DNA of 64,000 bases from Siphonodentalium dalli (GCA_032622095.1 CP136065.1:208174151-208238150), one strand, 5' to 3'. Shown: positions 20,193 through 30,945, counted from the stretch's first letter. Translations and numbers: made by a program. Notes: generated by a model not told the origin, from the letters alone.

Positions 20193-21287
20193 CTATATAC
20201 AAGGTGATAGTAACTGTTTTAAGTTACTTTGTTTCTCGAAAATTTGAGGAGTCGGAGGCGTGTTATTGAATAGCAATAACTCTGGCGAATTTTCCAATGG
20301 CGGCATGCTCGAATCCGTAGAAATGGGGCTTGCTGCGATGGTAGCTGTTGGAATTGGTGATGGCGAATTATTTGGTTGATCTGCGTCACTGAGTGGAAGT
20401 GTATCGTGTTGGACATTTTCTTTGAATTTTGGAATGACAACACGTTTTGTACAGTCAGATGGAAACCCACTCCATGTTTGAAAAATCGGATCTGGATACA
20501 GATATTTATATTCGTCGTAAAGGGTATACATTTCTCGCATGGCGTCGTAAAAAGAATAGATGTTTTGATTTCGATGGTGATTTCTAAATATTAAAGAGCA
20601 TAAGTGACTTTCGAATGTTTTAATGCTGCAACCAGCCATCTTTCGGAAATGATTCTTCATGTGGGCCCAGGCGCCTTCGATGGTATTGGTGTCTACTGTA
20701 ATGACCTCTCCCGTTACTCTGTGGCGGTATTCGTGGCTGAACTCATATTGGTGAAATAAATTGAAATGGTTGAATCCCATATTGTTGAGTTTATTATACG
20801 GGAGCCAGCCATCGCATATAATAGTCGATCCCTGCTCTACGTACTTCTCTATCAATGGCAACAAAGTTTTTTGTGTTCGGTCGATAACTGGAAATATTAT
20901 GTATGTATACGTTTCGATTTCGACCATTCCAAAAATCAAAATTTTCTTCCCACGATGTGTCCCGCGTCCATACTTAGAAACTCGGCCGAATACGCTCTCA
21001 TCAATTTGAATAGTGCCTTTAAGTTTAAAGTCGCCCCCATTCAAAGTTTTGTATACGTACTCACTGTATACTTCTCTAACAAATGACCCCCAATCGACTG
21101 CTGTTTTCTTGTAATTAATTCCGGCGACGATAGCTGCTTGTTTCAAGTTCATATGGATAAGATAATCATTAATAAAGACAAAAATGTCCGGTATACTGAT
21201 ATGTGATCTGGAAAAAAAACTGTTTTTTCGAATTGATATCTCGTGGTTTTTATTTTGTTTGCACCGCCATGTGTATACAGCCATCAT
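20193..21287 (-). CDS. ISXO2/Merlin-type DDE transposase
   Basis: The 364-codon frame from ATG 21287 contains the RNase H-like catalytic core of the IS1595/Merlin group: IQIDESVFGR with Asp96, then YGRGTHRGKKILIFGMVE (105-123), ICDGW with Asp159, and the third site DTNTIEGAWAHMK with Asn201/Glu204. The C-terminal 90 or so residues are a Ser/Pro-rich tail. Family members usually begin with a C2C2 zinc ribbon. Its second half (WRCKQNKNHEISIRKNSFF) is at residues 7-25 here and the first half lies upstream in another frame (see 21288-21420), so the N-terminus is frameshifted. Otherwise the core is unbroken. Flanking terminal inverted repeats were not found. Confidence 0.85.
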   Translation of the reverse strand: MMAVYTWRCKQNKNHEISIRKNSFFSRSHISIPDIFVFINDYLIHMNLKQAAIVAGINYKKTAVDWGSFVREVYSEYVYKTLNGGDFKLKGTIQIDESVFGRVSKYGRGTHRGKKILIFGMVEIETYTYIIFPVIDRTQKTLLPLIEKYVEQGSTIICDGWLPYNKLNNMGFNHFNLFHQYEFSHEYRHRVTGEVITVDTNTIEGAWAHMKNHFRKMAGCSIKTFESHLCSLIFRNHHRNQNIYSFYDAMREMYTLYDEYKYLYPDPIFQTWSGFPSDCTKRVVIPKFKENVQHDTLPLSDADQPNNSPSPIPTATIAASPISTDSSMPPLENSPELLLFNNTPPTPQIFEKQSNLKQLLSPCI

Positions 21288-21420
21288 TGAGTTTAGATTT
21301 CTTTTGGAGATTGCAATAGACGTTACACTTATTGCACTTCATGTGTTGTCGGATGAAACCATTTATACGCAACCAGCATATCACATTGATGAAAGGCAAA
21401 GCGAACAGAGCAAAGAAATT
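21288..21420 (-). pseudogene. Frameshifted N-terminal zinc-ribbon part of the Merlin-type transposase
   Basis: On the minus strand a frame immediately upstream of the transposase reads GFIRQHMKCNKCNVYCNLQ then KKSKLNDG. The CNKC pair plus 'KKSKLNDG' aligns with the first half of the zinc ribbon that precedes WRC in this family, and the next frame supplies YTWRC. One indel near 21275-21290 would account for the split. Confidence 0.55.
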
Positions 21421-21784
21421 CCATGGATTGCTAAAATCGCGAACATCGCAGCGTTATGTATTTTCTATTTTTTTTCGGAAATTTCGACAGGTTTTTGTTG
21501 AATATTTCTCGGCATTTTGTCGAAGGAGACTTTAGGTGCTTTGTGTATTCAATATATAGTCGGAATAAATTATTTGAGAACCACGTGCTATTTTTCCCCG
21601 TGCCAATGATTTCTACGTGCGATGGGGGTTCGTGGTATAGTCCGTGCATAAATATTCCATTGAAATGTTGAAAGGGTTTCTTCACGGGTATTGATTAAAT
21701 TAATAAATAAACAATCATATACTTCTTTGATATGAGATGTAGGGGTCACAACCTTGAAGAGATATCCATGCTTTCCCACAAAGA

Positions 21785-22640
21785 TTACCATATTAGTCTG
21801 GTCGAATACAGGTTTGACCTACAATAAATTTGGACTAAATTGGTTTGTATACCATTTTGAAGAGAAATATATCCTCTATAACATATCTAAAATCCTCTTT
21901 GAGCAATTTTTGTAATTCAAGATGGCGTCCAAGATGGCTGCCATTTCCGGTAAATCAGTTCTACGCAATTATAGTGAGAAAATCTTGTCATATGTATACA
22001 CTGGTATACATTTTTGTGAAGCTAAGACATAACCCCACCGTTGTATTCCAAAATTGGAACTCCCCGTCATAAATGGCCACCAAAATGGCGGCCGGAAGTG
22101 GAAATTTTTACGTTTTTTCACTAATATCTTTAAGATAAGTTTCTACTGTTTGAAACTGGTTGAGAATTTTGACTTTATTTTGTATCTAACATCTTAACTG
22201 ACCATTGGAGCAAAGAAATATGCCATTCATGGGTTCCCAACCCCTTCCGATCCCTCAAAAAATCGATTTTACAGAACGCGGTATAACATATCACAAAATA
22301 TCACCATTGGGATTCTAGTCATATTTCATCATGAAATTGGAAGAACTGTGCAATGTAAGTAATGCTTTCTACATTCTATGGATATTCCAACTCAATGGTA
22401 CAAAAATCGTCTTTGGATCAAAATGGCGGCCAAAATATGGAATATTTTCAATATTGTCCCAGTGTGCCATGCAACTGTTTATAAGTTGTTGTTGTTGCAC
22501 AGAATTGACTATTCTGTCTTATATACATTGAAAACCAACATTTCTGATGCACCTAGGCTAATTGTTACCATTGAAACCACTAAAATCACCAGAATTATTT
22601 AAATTTATCTGTCGCAAACTTTGCATCAAAATCGGCAAAT
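21785..22640. repeat. Left arm of a ~0.86-0.89 kb dispersed inverted repeat
   Basis: The sequence from ATTAGTCTGGTCGA through AAACTTTGCATCAAAATCGG matches, in reverse complement and with moderate divergence, the stretch at about 28625-29515. Shared phrases include CATTTTTGTGAAGCTAAGAC, AAATCGATTTTACAGAACG and CAAGATGGCGTCCAAGATGG. No gene is seen. The two arms are either the ends of a 7.7 kb composite element or independent opposite insertions. Confidence 0.7.
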
Positions 22641-22645
22641 TATTT

Positions 22646-22862
22646 GGACTTAAGTCCAATTATTTGGACTTAAGTCCAAATGAATTGGACTTAAGTCCAA
22701 TTAGCGAATTGATTTGGACTTAAGTCCAAATGAATTGGACTTAAGTCCAATTATTGGACTTAAGTCCAATTATTTGGACTTAAGTCCAATTATTTGGACT
22801 TAAGTCCAATTAGTGAATTGATTTGGACTTAAGTCCAATTCATTTGGACTTAAGTCCAATTC
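22646..22862. repeat. Cluster of ten perfect 16 bp palindromes
   Basis: The word TTGGACTTAAGTCCAA, its own reverse complement, occurs ten times in about 217 bp. Spacers are short (AATTA, TG, TAGCGAATTGA). Flanking A or T bases often extend the palindrome to 18-20 bp. No ORF meaning is implied: the repeat encodes ELDLSPN on either strand by symmetry. Confidence 0.9.
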
Positions 22863-23520
22863 ATCTGGTTTGAAACGATAGTCCCCTTCTTTGTAATGGT
22901 ATATTCCTGCAAGTTTTGATTGACAGTCAAACTCCGTACTAACCAGGGCATTCCTGACTCCAAGACTAACTCCGTACGTCCCCTTTGCCACGTGGCTTGT
23001 TTTCGGCATGCCGAGATTGAAAATGTTTCGAATCCGAATTGGCATCTTAATAAATGCTAACTGCACGCATGAATGAAGTAAAATTAATTCACGACTTGAT
23101 TCAATTGTTATTTGACAGCATGTAGTGTAGGCTACACGCAGTTTCGTTTATTGCATTTACTAAGTGTCTTATTTGTATAATTTGCTCGGTTTTCAAAGTC
23201 AATGTAATAAGGGTGTACTCGAAAGTCGAATTATGCCAAAACAATAGATTAGAGTGACTCCCCTTCTATTGCTATTGTAATGACTGCGTGAAGCACAGCC
23301 TCGGTTAACTTTGTCAATCTATTCTACAGAGACTTCTTTGCATCAATTAGCTTGGTCAGAAGGAAATTGCAAAAATAATTTACATTATATATTGCTCAGA
23401 ATCAGTGTTAACATACGCTTTATATATAAACAAATTAGCAGCCATAATTCCATTAGTGCATGCAGCCTCGATCGAGTGCAAAACCAGACCTGCTTAATAT
23501 CTGATGGGGGTGTTTGTTAT
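22863..23520. other. Spacer between the two palindrome clusters
   Basis: About 660 bp without a recognised gene. A minus-strand frame (from 23066) runs through about 65 residues of plausible but unrecognised protein before entering the palindrome cluster. The evidence is insufficient to call a gene. Confidence 0.3.
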
Positions 23521-23522
23521 AC

Positions 23523-23760
23523 AGATGAATTGGACTTAAGTCCAAATGAATTGTACTTAAGTCCAAATACCACATAATTGTTAATTCGGCGAGGAATTGG
23601 ACTTAAGTCCAAATAGATGAAAATATCGGTATTTGGACTTAAGTGTAATTCATTTGGACTTAAGTACAATTCGGCGAGGAATTGTACTTATGTGGTATTT
23701 GGACTTAAGTACAATTCGCTATTTGGACTTAAGTCCAAATAATTGGACTTAAGTTCAAAT
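23523..23760. repeat. Second, diverged cluster of the same palindrome
   Basis: About nine copies of TTGGACTTAAGTCCAA or one-sided variants (TTGTACTTAAGTCCAA, TTGGACTTAAGTACAA, TTGGACTTAAGTGTAA) are present, with spacers such as TTCGGCGAGGAA occurring more than once. Many copies have lost exact symmetry by a G-to-T or equivalent change in one half. Confidence 0.85.
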
Positions 23761-23779
23761 CAATCGAAAATGTGAAAAC

Positions 23780-24370
23780 GGCTTGCCATAGAAGTGGTGT
23801 ATGTGTACAGCGAGATTAGCTACATTGTCCACCTTTGTGTTGTGTATGTATATAAGGAGTGACTGTGTGGTCATGGGTGGGATGTACAGGTGTACATTGG
23901 GTGGCTGTATTGTCATGGGTGGGTGTATATGTATACACGCGTTTGCTGTATGGTAATGAATGGGGTGTATGGATAAATATGGAGTGGTTGTATGGTTATG
24001 GGCAATGTGTGTATGTGTACATGGAATAAATGCAGAGTCAATGTTGTTGAAGTGTATATGCATACCTGGAGTACAGTTTGATGGTCACTGGCGGGCTTGT
24101 GTATATATATAGTGACATCGTGGTCATGGGTGGGATGTACATGTTTATCTGTTGTGGCTGTATTGTCATTGCTGTGTACCGGTATACAGTGACTAGCTGA
24201 ATGAGCATGGATGTGGTGTGTAAGAATACAGCGAGTGGCTGAATTGTCATGGTTGAGCTGTATTTTTGCAAGTCTGAAGTGTACGAATGGCCGTGTGTGT
24301 GGGGTATAGGCATATCTAGAAGGACTGTATGGTAATTGATAAGGTATATATACACCTGGAGTGACTATGG
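23780..24370. repeat. Degenerate minisatellite, block 1
   Basis: Units of roughly 55-60 bp built from phrases like GGCTGTATTGTCATGGGTGG and GTGTATATGTATACA recur with many substitutions. Minus-strand open frames rich in His, Thr and Tyr across this block are by-products of the repeat. Confidence 0.7.
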
Positions 24371-25019
24371 TCATATGTTAACCAATGCCAACCAATACAG
24401 GTAAGTATAGGCTAACAAATATATGTAAGTGGGTATCTGACAAGGTGACACATTTGTCCGCGTCAACGAAAATCACACCTAGCCCTCCGGAATGACAATA
24501 ACAAGTCAGAATGGAGCACTGGCTGACGGACCATAAGGCCTTTCCGTTTGTCAATATAAGTATAGTGAAATAAATAATGGCTTACATCCTGTTCTATCCC
24601 CACACAATGATAGTGGTACATAAGTGTATGGATGTTAAGAGAAAGGGGATGATGTCTGTTAGGCATACTACAGAATATTCGAGGCTACATATATGATTAC
24701 CAAGGTCCCAATTTCTCGCAGACAAATTGATCCCCGTTCTAATGACATGAATGTTGAGTTGGAAGCTGGGTCCTGGAGCAGTTTAATGGAATTTTGAAAA
24801 TAGTTTTAGAACGTACCCCACAAAATCAAGATTTTAGTTTATGCCAAACGTAGAGTTTAGACATTTTTGGAAATTACTCCCAATGAGTTTAAAAGATGCT
24901 AAAATGTTTGGATAAGATCAACATCAGTTCCAGATCGCTGACTATATGCCATACTAAGCAAATGTCACATTACGTTTCGACTCATTACCTGCAATACGCG
25001 AGCCCTTGTATATCTTGCA
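24371..25019. other. Non-coding gap between minisatellite blocks
   Basis: About 650 bp. No supported gene, RNA or terminal repeat was seen. Confidence 0.4.
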
Positions 25020-25850
25020 TGGCTATATTGCCATGATGTGGCCAATATGTAAATATGGAGTGCCAGTGTGGCAAAATTAATGGTGGGTGAATTGGTATAG
25101 AGGGAGTGACTGTATGATCACGAGTTGGTTTATGTGTATACAGAGAGGGGCTGAATTGTCATGGTGAGGTCTATATGCACGTTTGGAGTGTATGAATGGC
25201 CGTGTGCGCGTTGCGGGGCATTGGTATATCTAGAAGGACTGTAACGCCATTGGTGAGGTTTATATGTATACTATATATACCTGTAATGACTATGGTTTTG
25301 GGTTGGGCGTATATGTATATTTTGAGTGGATATATGGCCATGTGTGTCGCAAATATATATGCAGGGAGTGACTTTATGAACCCTGGTGATGCAAATATGT
25401 GTACAAGAAGTAATGTATGCTCATGAATGTGGTTATAATATATACCGGGAGTGACTATATTGTCATCGTTTGGATGTATATCTTGAGTACCTATATGGCC
25501 ATGCATCTGGCAAATATATACATATACATGGAGTGACCGTATTACCAATGGTGAGGCGAATAGGTATACAGGATGTTACTGTATGTTCATGAATGTAGTG
25601 AATGGGTATACAGGTCGTGACTATATGGCCATGGGTGAGGTGTAGGAGTATACCTGGTGTGCCTGCATGTTTACTCATGGCTATATGGCCATGTGTTTGG
25701 TGTATGTGCATATACATGTGTGGCTGTATAGTAGTATGTGAGGTGTATGTGTATAAAGTGAGTGACATACCGGTATGTTCATTTATGTGGTGTTCCTGTA
25801 TATCTGGTGTTACTACATGGTCATGTGTAAGTTGCACTTGGGTGACTATC
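25020..25850. repeat. Degenerate minisatellite, block 2
   Basis: The same 55-60 bp theme as block 1 (GGAGTGACTGTATG, GCCATGTGTGTCGCAAATAT, GTATATGTATATTTTGAG), again with heavy divergence. Confidence 0.7.
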
Positions 25851-25960
25851 GACGTCCTATCCCTATAACTCAAGGATATGTTAACCGATAGAGAGATCAT
25901 ATCAGAGTGTCTCTTAATGGCGTTTTGTATGCAATACGAATGAAACGGTTTTCATGACAA

Positions 25961-26311
25961 TCTCATATATATTTTGAAGACCTCTGTTTGTTTGTCTGTC
26001 TGTCTGTCTGTATGTCTGTCTGGATGTCATTTATACAAATCTACGATTCTCGACCGATCGGGACGAAACTTGGTACGTGTGTGTAGTTTGTCCAGGCGCA
26101 TGCGCAGACCAGATCTCGGAAACGGGTGGAGCTATCAACTTGAAATTTGCTATGTGAATGTATCTTGCCCCGGATACAAATTTTATCGGGTCGCCGAGCC
26201 TGTGCGACGCCAGCTTCGCGCATGCGCAGACCAGATCTCGGAAACTGGTGGAGCTATTGACTTGAAATTTGGTTTTTGAATAGCCCGGACAACGTCGGGC
26301 TCATCGGCTAG
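25961..26311 (+). mobile_element. Helitron-like unit 1 of a head-to-tail array
   Basis: The unit starts TCTCATATATATTTTGAAGAC and contains a GTCT microsatellite. It ends in the hairpin AGCCCGGACAACGTCGGGCT, seven bases, and CTAG (26308-26311). A TC 5' end, a GC-rich hairpin a few bases from the 3' end and a CTRR terminus are the Helitron signature. The base before it is A. There is no coding capacity. Confidence 0.7.
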
Positions 26312-27017
26312 TCTATCTATACTATATATTTTGAGACTTCGTATATATATATATATGTGTGTGTGTATGTATGTACTTCATAGAATCGAAAACGGTTCGC
26401 TCGATTGAGTTCAAACTTCCCATCTAAATGTAAAATCCCACCGACACGACCGTGGTCGCGGTTTAGAGAAGCTCAGAGCACCCGTTCTCCAATCTCAAAT
26501 CACCGCAAAGGCACGGCGTGGGTTAATCAAGTGATTATTTAATGAGCGTTTGTTTTTGACGCATCTCTATAAAGAGCGTCTGTTTGCCATTCAACGTTAT
26601 TTGCATCTGCAGAGAGATATACGGAACATACATTAAATTTAAAAAACATTTGTTTCTGACCAACCCTGCGAGCACGGATGGCGCGCTTTGTTTTTACAGT
26701 ATATAGTTATATACCGAAATCATCCCAGATAATCACGAATATAGCATCAGATTTCTCCCCAGATATACCGTTATAAAGCTACTGGAAACAGAAACAAAAA
26801 AAATAATTAAAACAATTTACAATTTAATTAAAACAATTTAAAATTTAAAATAATAACAATAAAAAAACAATTCAGAAACAAAATATATTAAATTTAAAAA
26901 ACATTAAATTCATATTCAAAAATGTCATGTTTCTGAAACAAAGCCATGGGACGAATGCCCATGTCTCTGAAACAAAGCCATGGGACGAATGCCGCCAGTG
27001 GCGGGCTAACCTGCTAG
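26312..27017 (+). mobile_element. Helitron-like unit 2
   Basis: Starts TCTATCTATACTATATATTT directly after CTAG of unit 1. It ends with the hairpin CCGCCAGTGGCGG, then GCTAACCTG and CTAG (27014-27017). It shares an internal segment with unit 3 (TGGTCGCG, GAAGCTCAGAGCACC, AATCACCGCAA), showing the two are close relatives. Confidence 0.72.
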
Positions 27018-27675
27018 TCTACTATATAATTTGAGACTTCCGTATATATATATGTGTGTGTGTGTATATGTGTACTTCATGGAATCCAAAACGCGTGTTC
27101 AGATTGAGCTCAAATTTCGTATATAAGTGTAAAATCCCACTGACACGGCCGTGGTCGCGTTTTGGAGAAGCTCAGAGCACCGTTTCTCCAATCCCAAATC
27201 ACCGCAATCGGCACTTCGGGGTTAATAGCGTTGATATATAAAGAGCGTTCGTTTTCCGCAGTGTCTATATAAAGAGCGTCGTTTTCGCTATCTACTTATC
27301 TGTATGCAGAGACATTTCACGACGGGAAGCGTTTGTTTTCACTGCAATGTTATCGCCCGAGCGTTGTCTGTCGTTCCTAGGAAGGGGGGATTTCTACAGG
27401 TAAATTTTTCCGCCAGAAACAAAAACTTTAATTAAAACAATTTAAAATTTAAAAAATTTAAAAATCAAAAAACAATTCAGAAACAAAATATATTAAATTT
27501 AAAAAACATTAAATTCATATTAAAAAATAAAAAACAAAAATAAATAATTTTAAAAATGTCATGTTTCTGACGAAATTTGGTACAAATGCAGCACAAATGT
27601 CTCGGAACCTGTTGCAATTGCTTTTTCGAACAAAGCCATGGGACGAATGCCGCCAGTGGCGGGCTAACCTGCTAG
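27018..27675 (+). mobile_element. Helitron-like unit 3
   Basis: Starts TCTACTATATAATTTGAGAC and ends with the same CCGCCAGTGGCGG hairpin and CTGCTAG (27672-27675) as unit 2. Body and tail are clearly homologous to unit 2, with internal length differences in AT-rich tracts. Confidence 0.72.
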
Positions 27676-28172
27676 TCTACTATAAATTTTGGGACTTCTG
27701 TCTGTCTGTTTGTTTGTTAGCAATGGCCGGGAAAACTGCCGGACAGATTTCGACGAAATTTGAAACCTAGGGGTACTTTTGTACGGGGAGTGTTTTGGAC
27801 GGGTCAAATCGAGACCCCGACTTGACCTTGACCCTCAAATGGTCAACTCAAGGTCAAATCGCGCCTTTCGACGAAATTTGATACATAAGGGTACTTTTGT
27901 CCGGGGAGTGTTTTGGACGGGTCAAATCCTGACCCCGACCTGACCTTGACCTTCAACATGGTCAATTCAAGGTCAAATAGCGCCTTTCGGCGGACGGATT
28001 TGGACGAAATTTGATACCTAGGGACTTTTGTCCAGGGAGTGCTTTGGACGGGTCAAATCGTGACCCCGACCTGACCTTGACCTTCAGAATGGTCAATTCA
28101 ACGTCAAATCGCACCTTTCGACGGATGAAAGCAGATGGAAACAGCCCGGACGAAGTCGGGTAACCCTGCTAG
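27676..28172 (+). mobile_element. Helitron-like unit 4
   Basis: Starts TCTACTATAAATTTTGGGAC and contains three degenerate ~120 bp repeats (GACCCCGACCTGACCTTGAC and ACGAAATTTGATACCTAGGG). It ends with the hairpin CAGCCCGGACGAAGTCGGGT near the tail and CTAG at 28169-28172, followed by T. The start is shared with units 2-3 and the tail is closer to unit 1. Confidence 0.7.
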
Positions 28173-28624
28173 TAGTATATAAGTTAATACATTTTGATGC
28201 TAATGGGCCAGAGTAGCCACATAATATGATCCCTCTCAGTTCCGTTTCAACGTTCTGCCAATTTCCGTTCAAAGACAGACAGAATCCCAAAAGAAGTTTC
28301 CGGCAAAAATTCATACTGCATCCCTTAAACTGATTTGTCATGCCTCATAATGTACTGGGACAACCAGAATATAATATTTAGTTATCAGTTGATTAAGTAG
28401 CATGTTTAATAACCAAGTGAGTCACAATTTGCAACCTTTTCGGAACAGCTTGTAATAATGTTCGGAATAAACAAATAAACTTTTTACCATATTTGGTTGT
28501 CATTTTGTAAGCCATCTTGAGTAATTTTGTCTAAAACATCTCAGTGTCAAACATTTAAGATAGATCAAAAATAAAAATAACATTTGATACCAAAGATAGT
28601 TCCATTTTACTTTAAAAAATGGTG
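28173..28624. repeat. Diverged extension of the right inverted-repeat arm
   Basis: Phrases such as CATTTTGATGCTAATGGG...AGAATCCCA resemble a segment at about 28870-28975, suggesting a degenerate tandem copy of part of the arm. No gene. Confidence 0.4.
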
Positions 28625-29515
28625 CAAACCTGAAACGTTATTTTTTCCCCGATTTTGATGCCAAGTTTGTGCAAAAAATCCCATAATTCTGGGAATTTCA
28701 GTGGTTAAAATAGTAAAAGTTAATCAATGTGCATCATAAATGTTAGTATTCAATGTATATAAGACAGAATAGTAAATTTTATTCAGCAACCACAACTTAT
28801 AAGGTGCAATATTTACCATTTTTCATATTTTGGCCGCCATTTATGCAGCTATTGTGAGCCAAAGTGACAATTTTGATACCATTGAGTCGGAATATTCATA
28901 AGAAATAGAATGCATCACTTCCATTACACAGTCCTGCCAATTTTTTATGAATATGACTAGAATCCCAAATTGTGATTTTTTGGTGAAATGTTATACCACG
29001 TTCTGTAAACTCGATTTTTTGAATGATCGGAAGGGGTGGGGACCCCACTTATGGCATATTTTATTTCCCCGATGGTCTGTTAACATGCCAAATACAAAAT
29101 AAAGTCACAATTCTCAACTAGTCCCAAACAGCAGAAAATTATCTTAAAGATATCAGTAACAAAAACGTAACATTTTCCACTTCCGGTCGCCATTTTGACT
29201 GCCATCTTGGGCGGTGTGTTCCAATTTTTGGCATTAAAATGTGGTGTTATGTCATAGCTTCACAAAAATGTATACTTATGTATACATATGACACGATATT
29301 ATGACTCTAATTGCATCAAATTGCAACAAACTGACTTAACGGAAAATGGCAGCCATATTGGACGCCATCTTGAATTACAAAAAATGCTCAAAGCGGATTT
29401 TAGCGGATTTTGGATATGTTATAGAGGAGATCTTCCTCTTCAAAATGGTATATAAACCAATTTAGTCCGAATTTATTCTAGGTTGACCCTAAAATTTTAG
29501 TTTATCGACCAGACT
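28625..29515. repeat. Right arm of the ~0.86-0.89 kb dispersed inverted repeat
   Basis: Reverse complement of about 21785-22640, for example CCGATTTTGATGCCAAGTTT at the inner end and ATCGACCAGACTATA at the outer end. The arm is moderately diverged from its partner with several indels. Confidence 0.7.
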
Positions 29516-29884
29516 ATATATGGGCAGATAATTGATAGGTGGGCATGTTGAACTGAAAATATATATGCAAGTGCATTCAATTTCGACCTCAATTTCTGAT
29601 TGATATTGTTTTTTTTCAAAATTCGTGTGCAATACGTGAGTTAATAGATATAATCGAAGTCGCTCTAGGACATGACCCGACCGACTAGTTCTCTATCTAG
29701 TCTCTTGTGGCAAAATTATATTTTTATGATCGAAGGGGGGGGGGGGTGACTCGACCAATCGTCACGCTGCATATACCAGACAAACCCTAATGACGTCATA
29801 AAATTCTGGTTCACCGCCCCTCTCCACCCATGAACCGAAGGTCTCCATGACGTTAGGTACCCGTCTATTTGGCAATCATTTTAT
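29516..29884. other. Non-coding gap
   Basis: About 370 bp without a supported feature beyond a poly-G run near 29737-29746. Confidence 0.4.
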
Positions 29885-30945
29885 TATACCCCCCTTTAAA
29901 AAAAAAAAAGGGGGGTATACTGTTTTGCACCTGTCCGTCCGTCCGTCCGTGCGTGCGTCCGTCCGTGCGTGAGTCCGTACGTCCGTCCGATGTCTGTTCG
30001 TGTCATAACATGAACAGTAGTGCTCGGATCTCAATGAAATTAGGTATGGATGTTCACTATTATGAGGACATTAAATAGAGGGTTCCATCGTTTTGTTTGG
30101 ATTTTCCATTCTAGAGTTATTCATCTTTGTTTATCTGGAAATAGTGGCTTTTTGGTCCGTCTGGTGTCTGTTCATGTCGTAACTTCAACAGTTGTGCTGG
30201 GATTTCAACCAAATTTGGTATGGATGTTCACTACTATGAGGGCATTCAATAGAGGGTTCCATCGTTTTGTTCGGATTTTCCATTCTAGAGTTATACATCT
30301 TTGTTCATCTGGAAATGTTGGCTTTTTGGTTCGTCTGGTGTCTGTTCATGTCGTAACTTCGACAGTTGTACTGGGATCTCAATGGGATTTGGTATGGATG
30401 TTCACTACTATGAGGACATTAAAAAGAGGGTTCCATCGTTTTGTTCCGCTTTTCCATTCTAGAGTTATTCATATTTGTTCATCTGGAAATGTTGGCTTTT
30501 TGGTCCGTCTGGTGTCTGTTCATGTCGTAACTTCAACAGTTGTCCTGGGATCTCAATGGAATTTGGTATGGATGTTCACTGCTATGAGGACATTCAATAG
30601 GGGGTTCCATTGTTCTGTTCTGCTTTTCCATTCTAGAGTAATTCATCTTTGTTTATCTGGAAATGTTGGCTGTTTGATCCATCCGATGTCTGTTCAGCTC
30701 ATAACTTGAACAGTAATGCTCGGATCTCAATAAAATTTTGTATGGATGTTCACCACTATGAGGACATTTAATGGCACATTCAAATGTTTGTTTTGGTTTT
30801 TTGTTCTATAGTTATTCATCTTTGTTTATATGAAAATGCTGATTTCTGGGTCCATATGTCTGAGTCTAGCCATCATAAGTTATAGATGTGCCCACACTAG
30901 GCGGTATGCCATGAGGGGGTATGCACCGGACGACAGTCCATCTCT
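29885..30945 (+). mobile_element. Pearl/HINE-like element C with a 174 bp tandem core
   Basis: The left end forms a hairpin, TATACCCCCCTTT, an A run, then GGGGGGTATA. It is followed by CTGTCCGTCCGTCCGTCCGT and then five or so units of exactly 174 bp (TCTGTTCATGTCGTAAC at 30167, 30341, 30515 and a variant at 30689). The right end carries GGGGGTATGCACCGGACGAC. Because 174 is a multiple of three, one plus-strand frame (30050-30709) stays open through the units, but it has no recognisable domain and I do not call it a gene. Confidence 0.6.

Noticed and set aside
22800-23066. Minus-strand 88-codon frame running into the palindrome cluster
   Set aside because: Part of it looks protein-like, but it is unrecognised, ends in the repeat's ELDLSPN translation and has no supporting context.
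23755-25900. Several His/Thr/Tyr-rich minus-strand frames of 100-150 codons
   Set aside because: They follow the period of the degenerate minisatellite and have no domain or splice support.
29869-30078. Short frame across the CCCCCC/poly-A/GGGGGG hairpin
   Set aside because: Encodes homopolymer and microsatellite sequence only.
30050-30709. 219-codon plus-strand frame as a gene
   Set aside because: It is the 174 bp tandem core of element C read in one frame. No domain, and the start and end fall inside repeat units.
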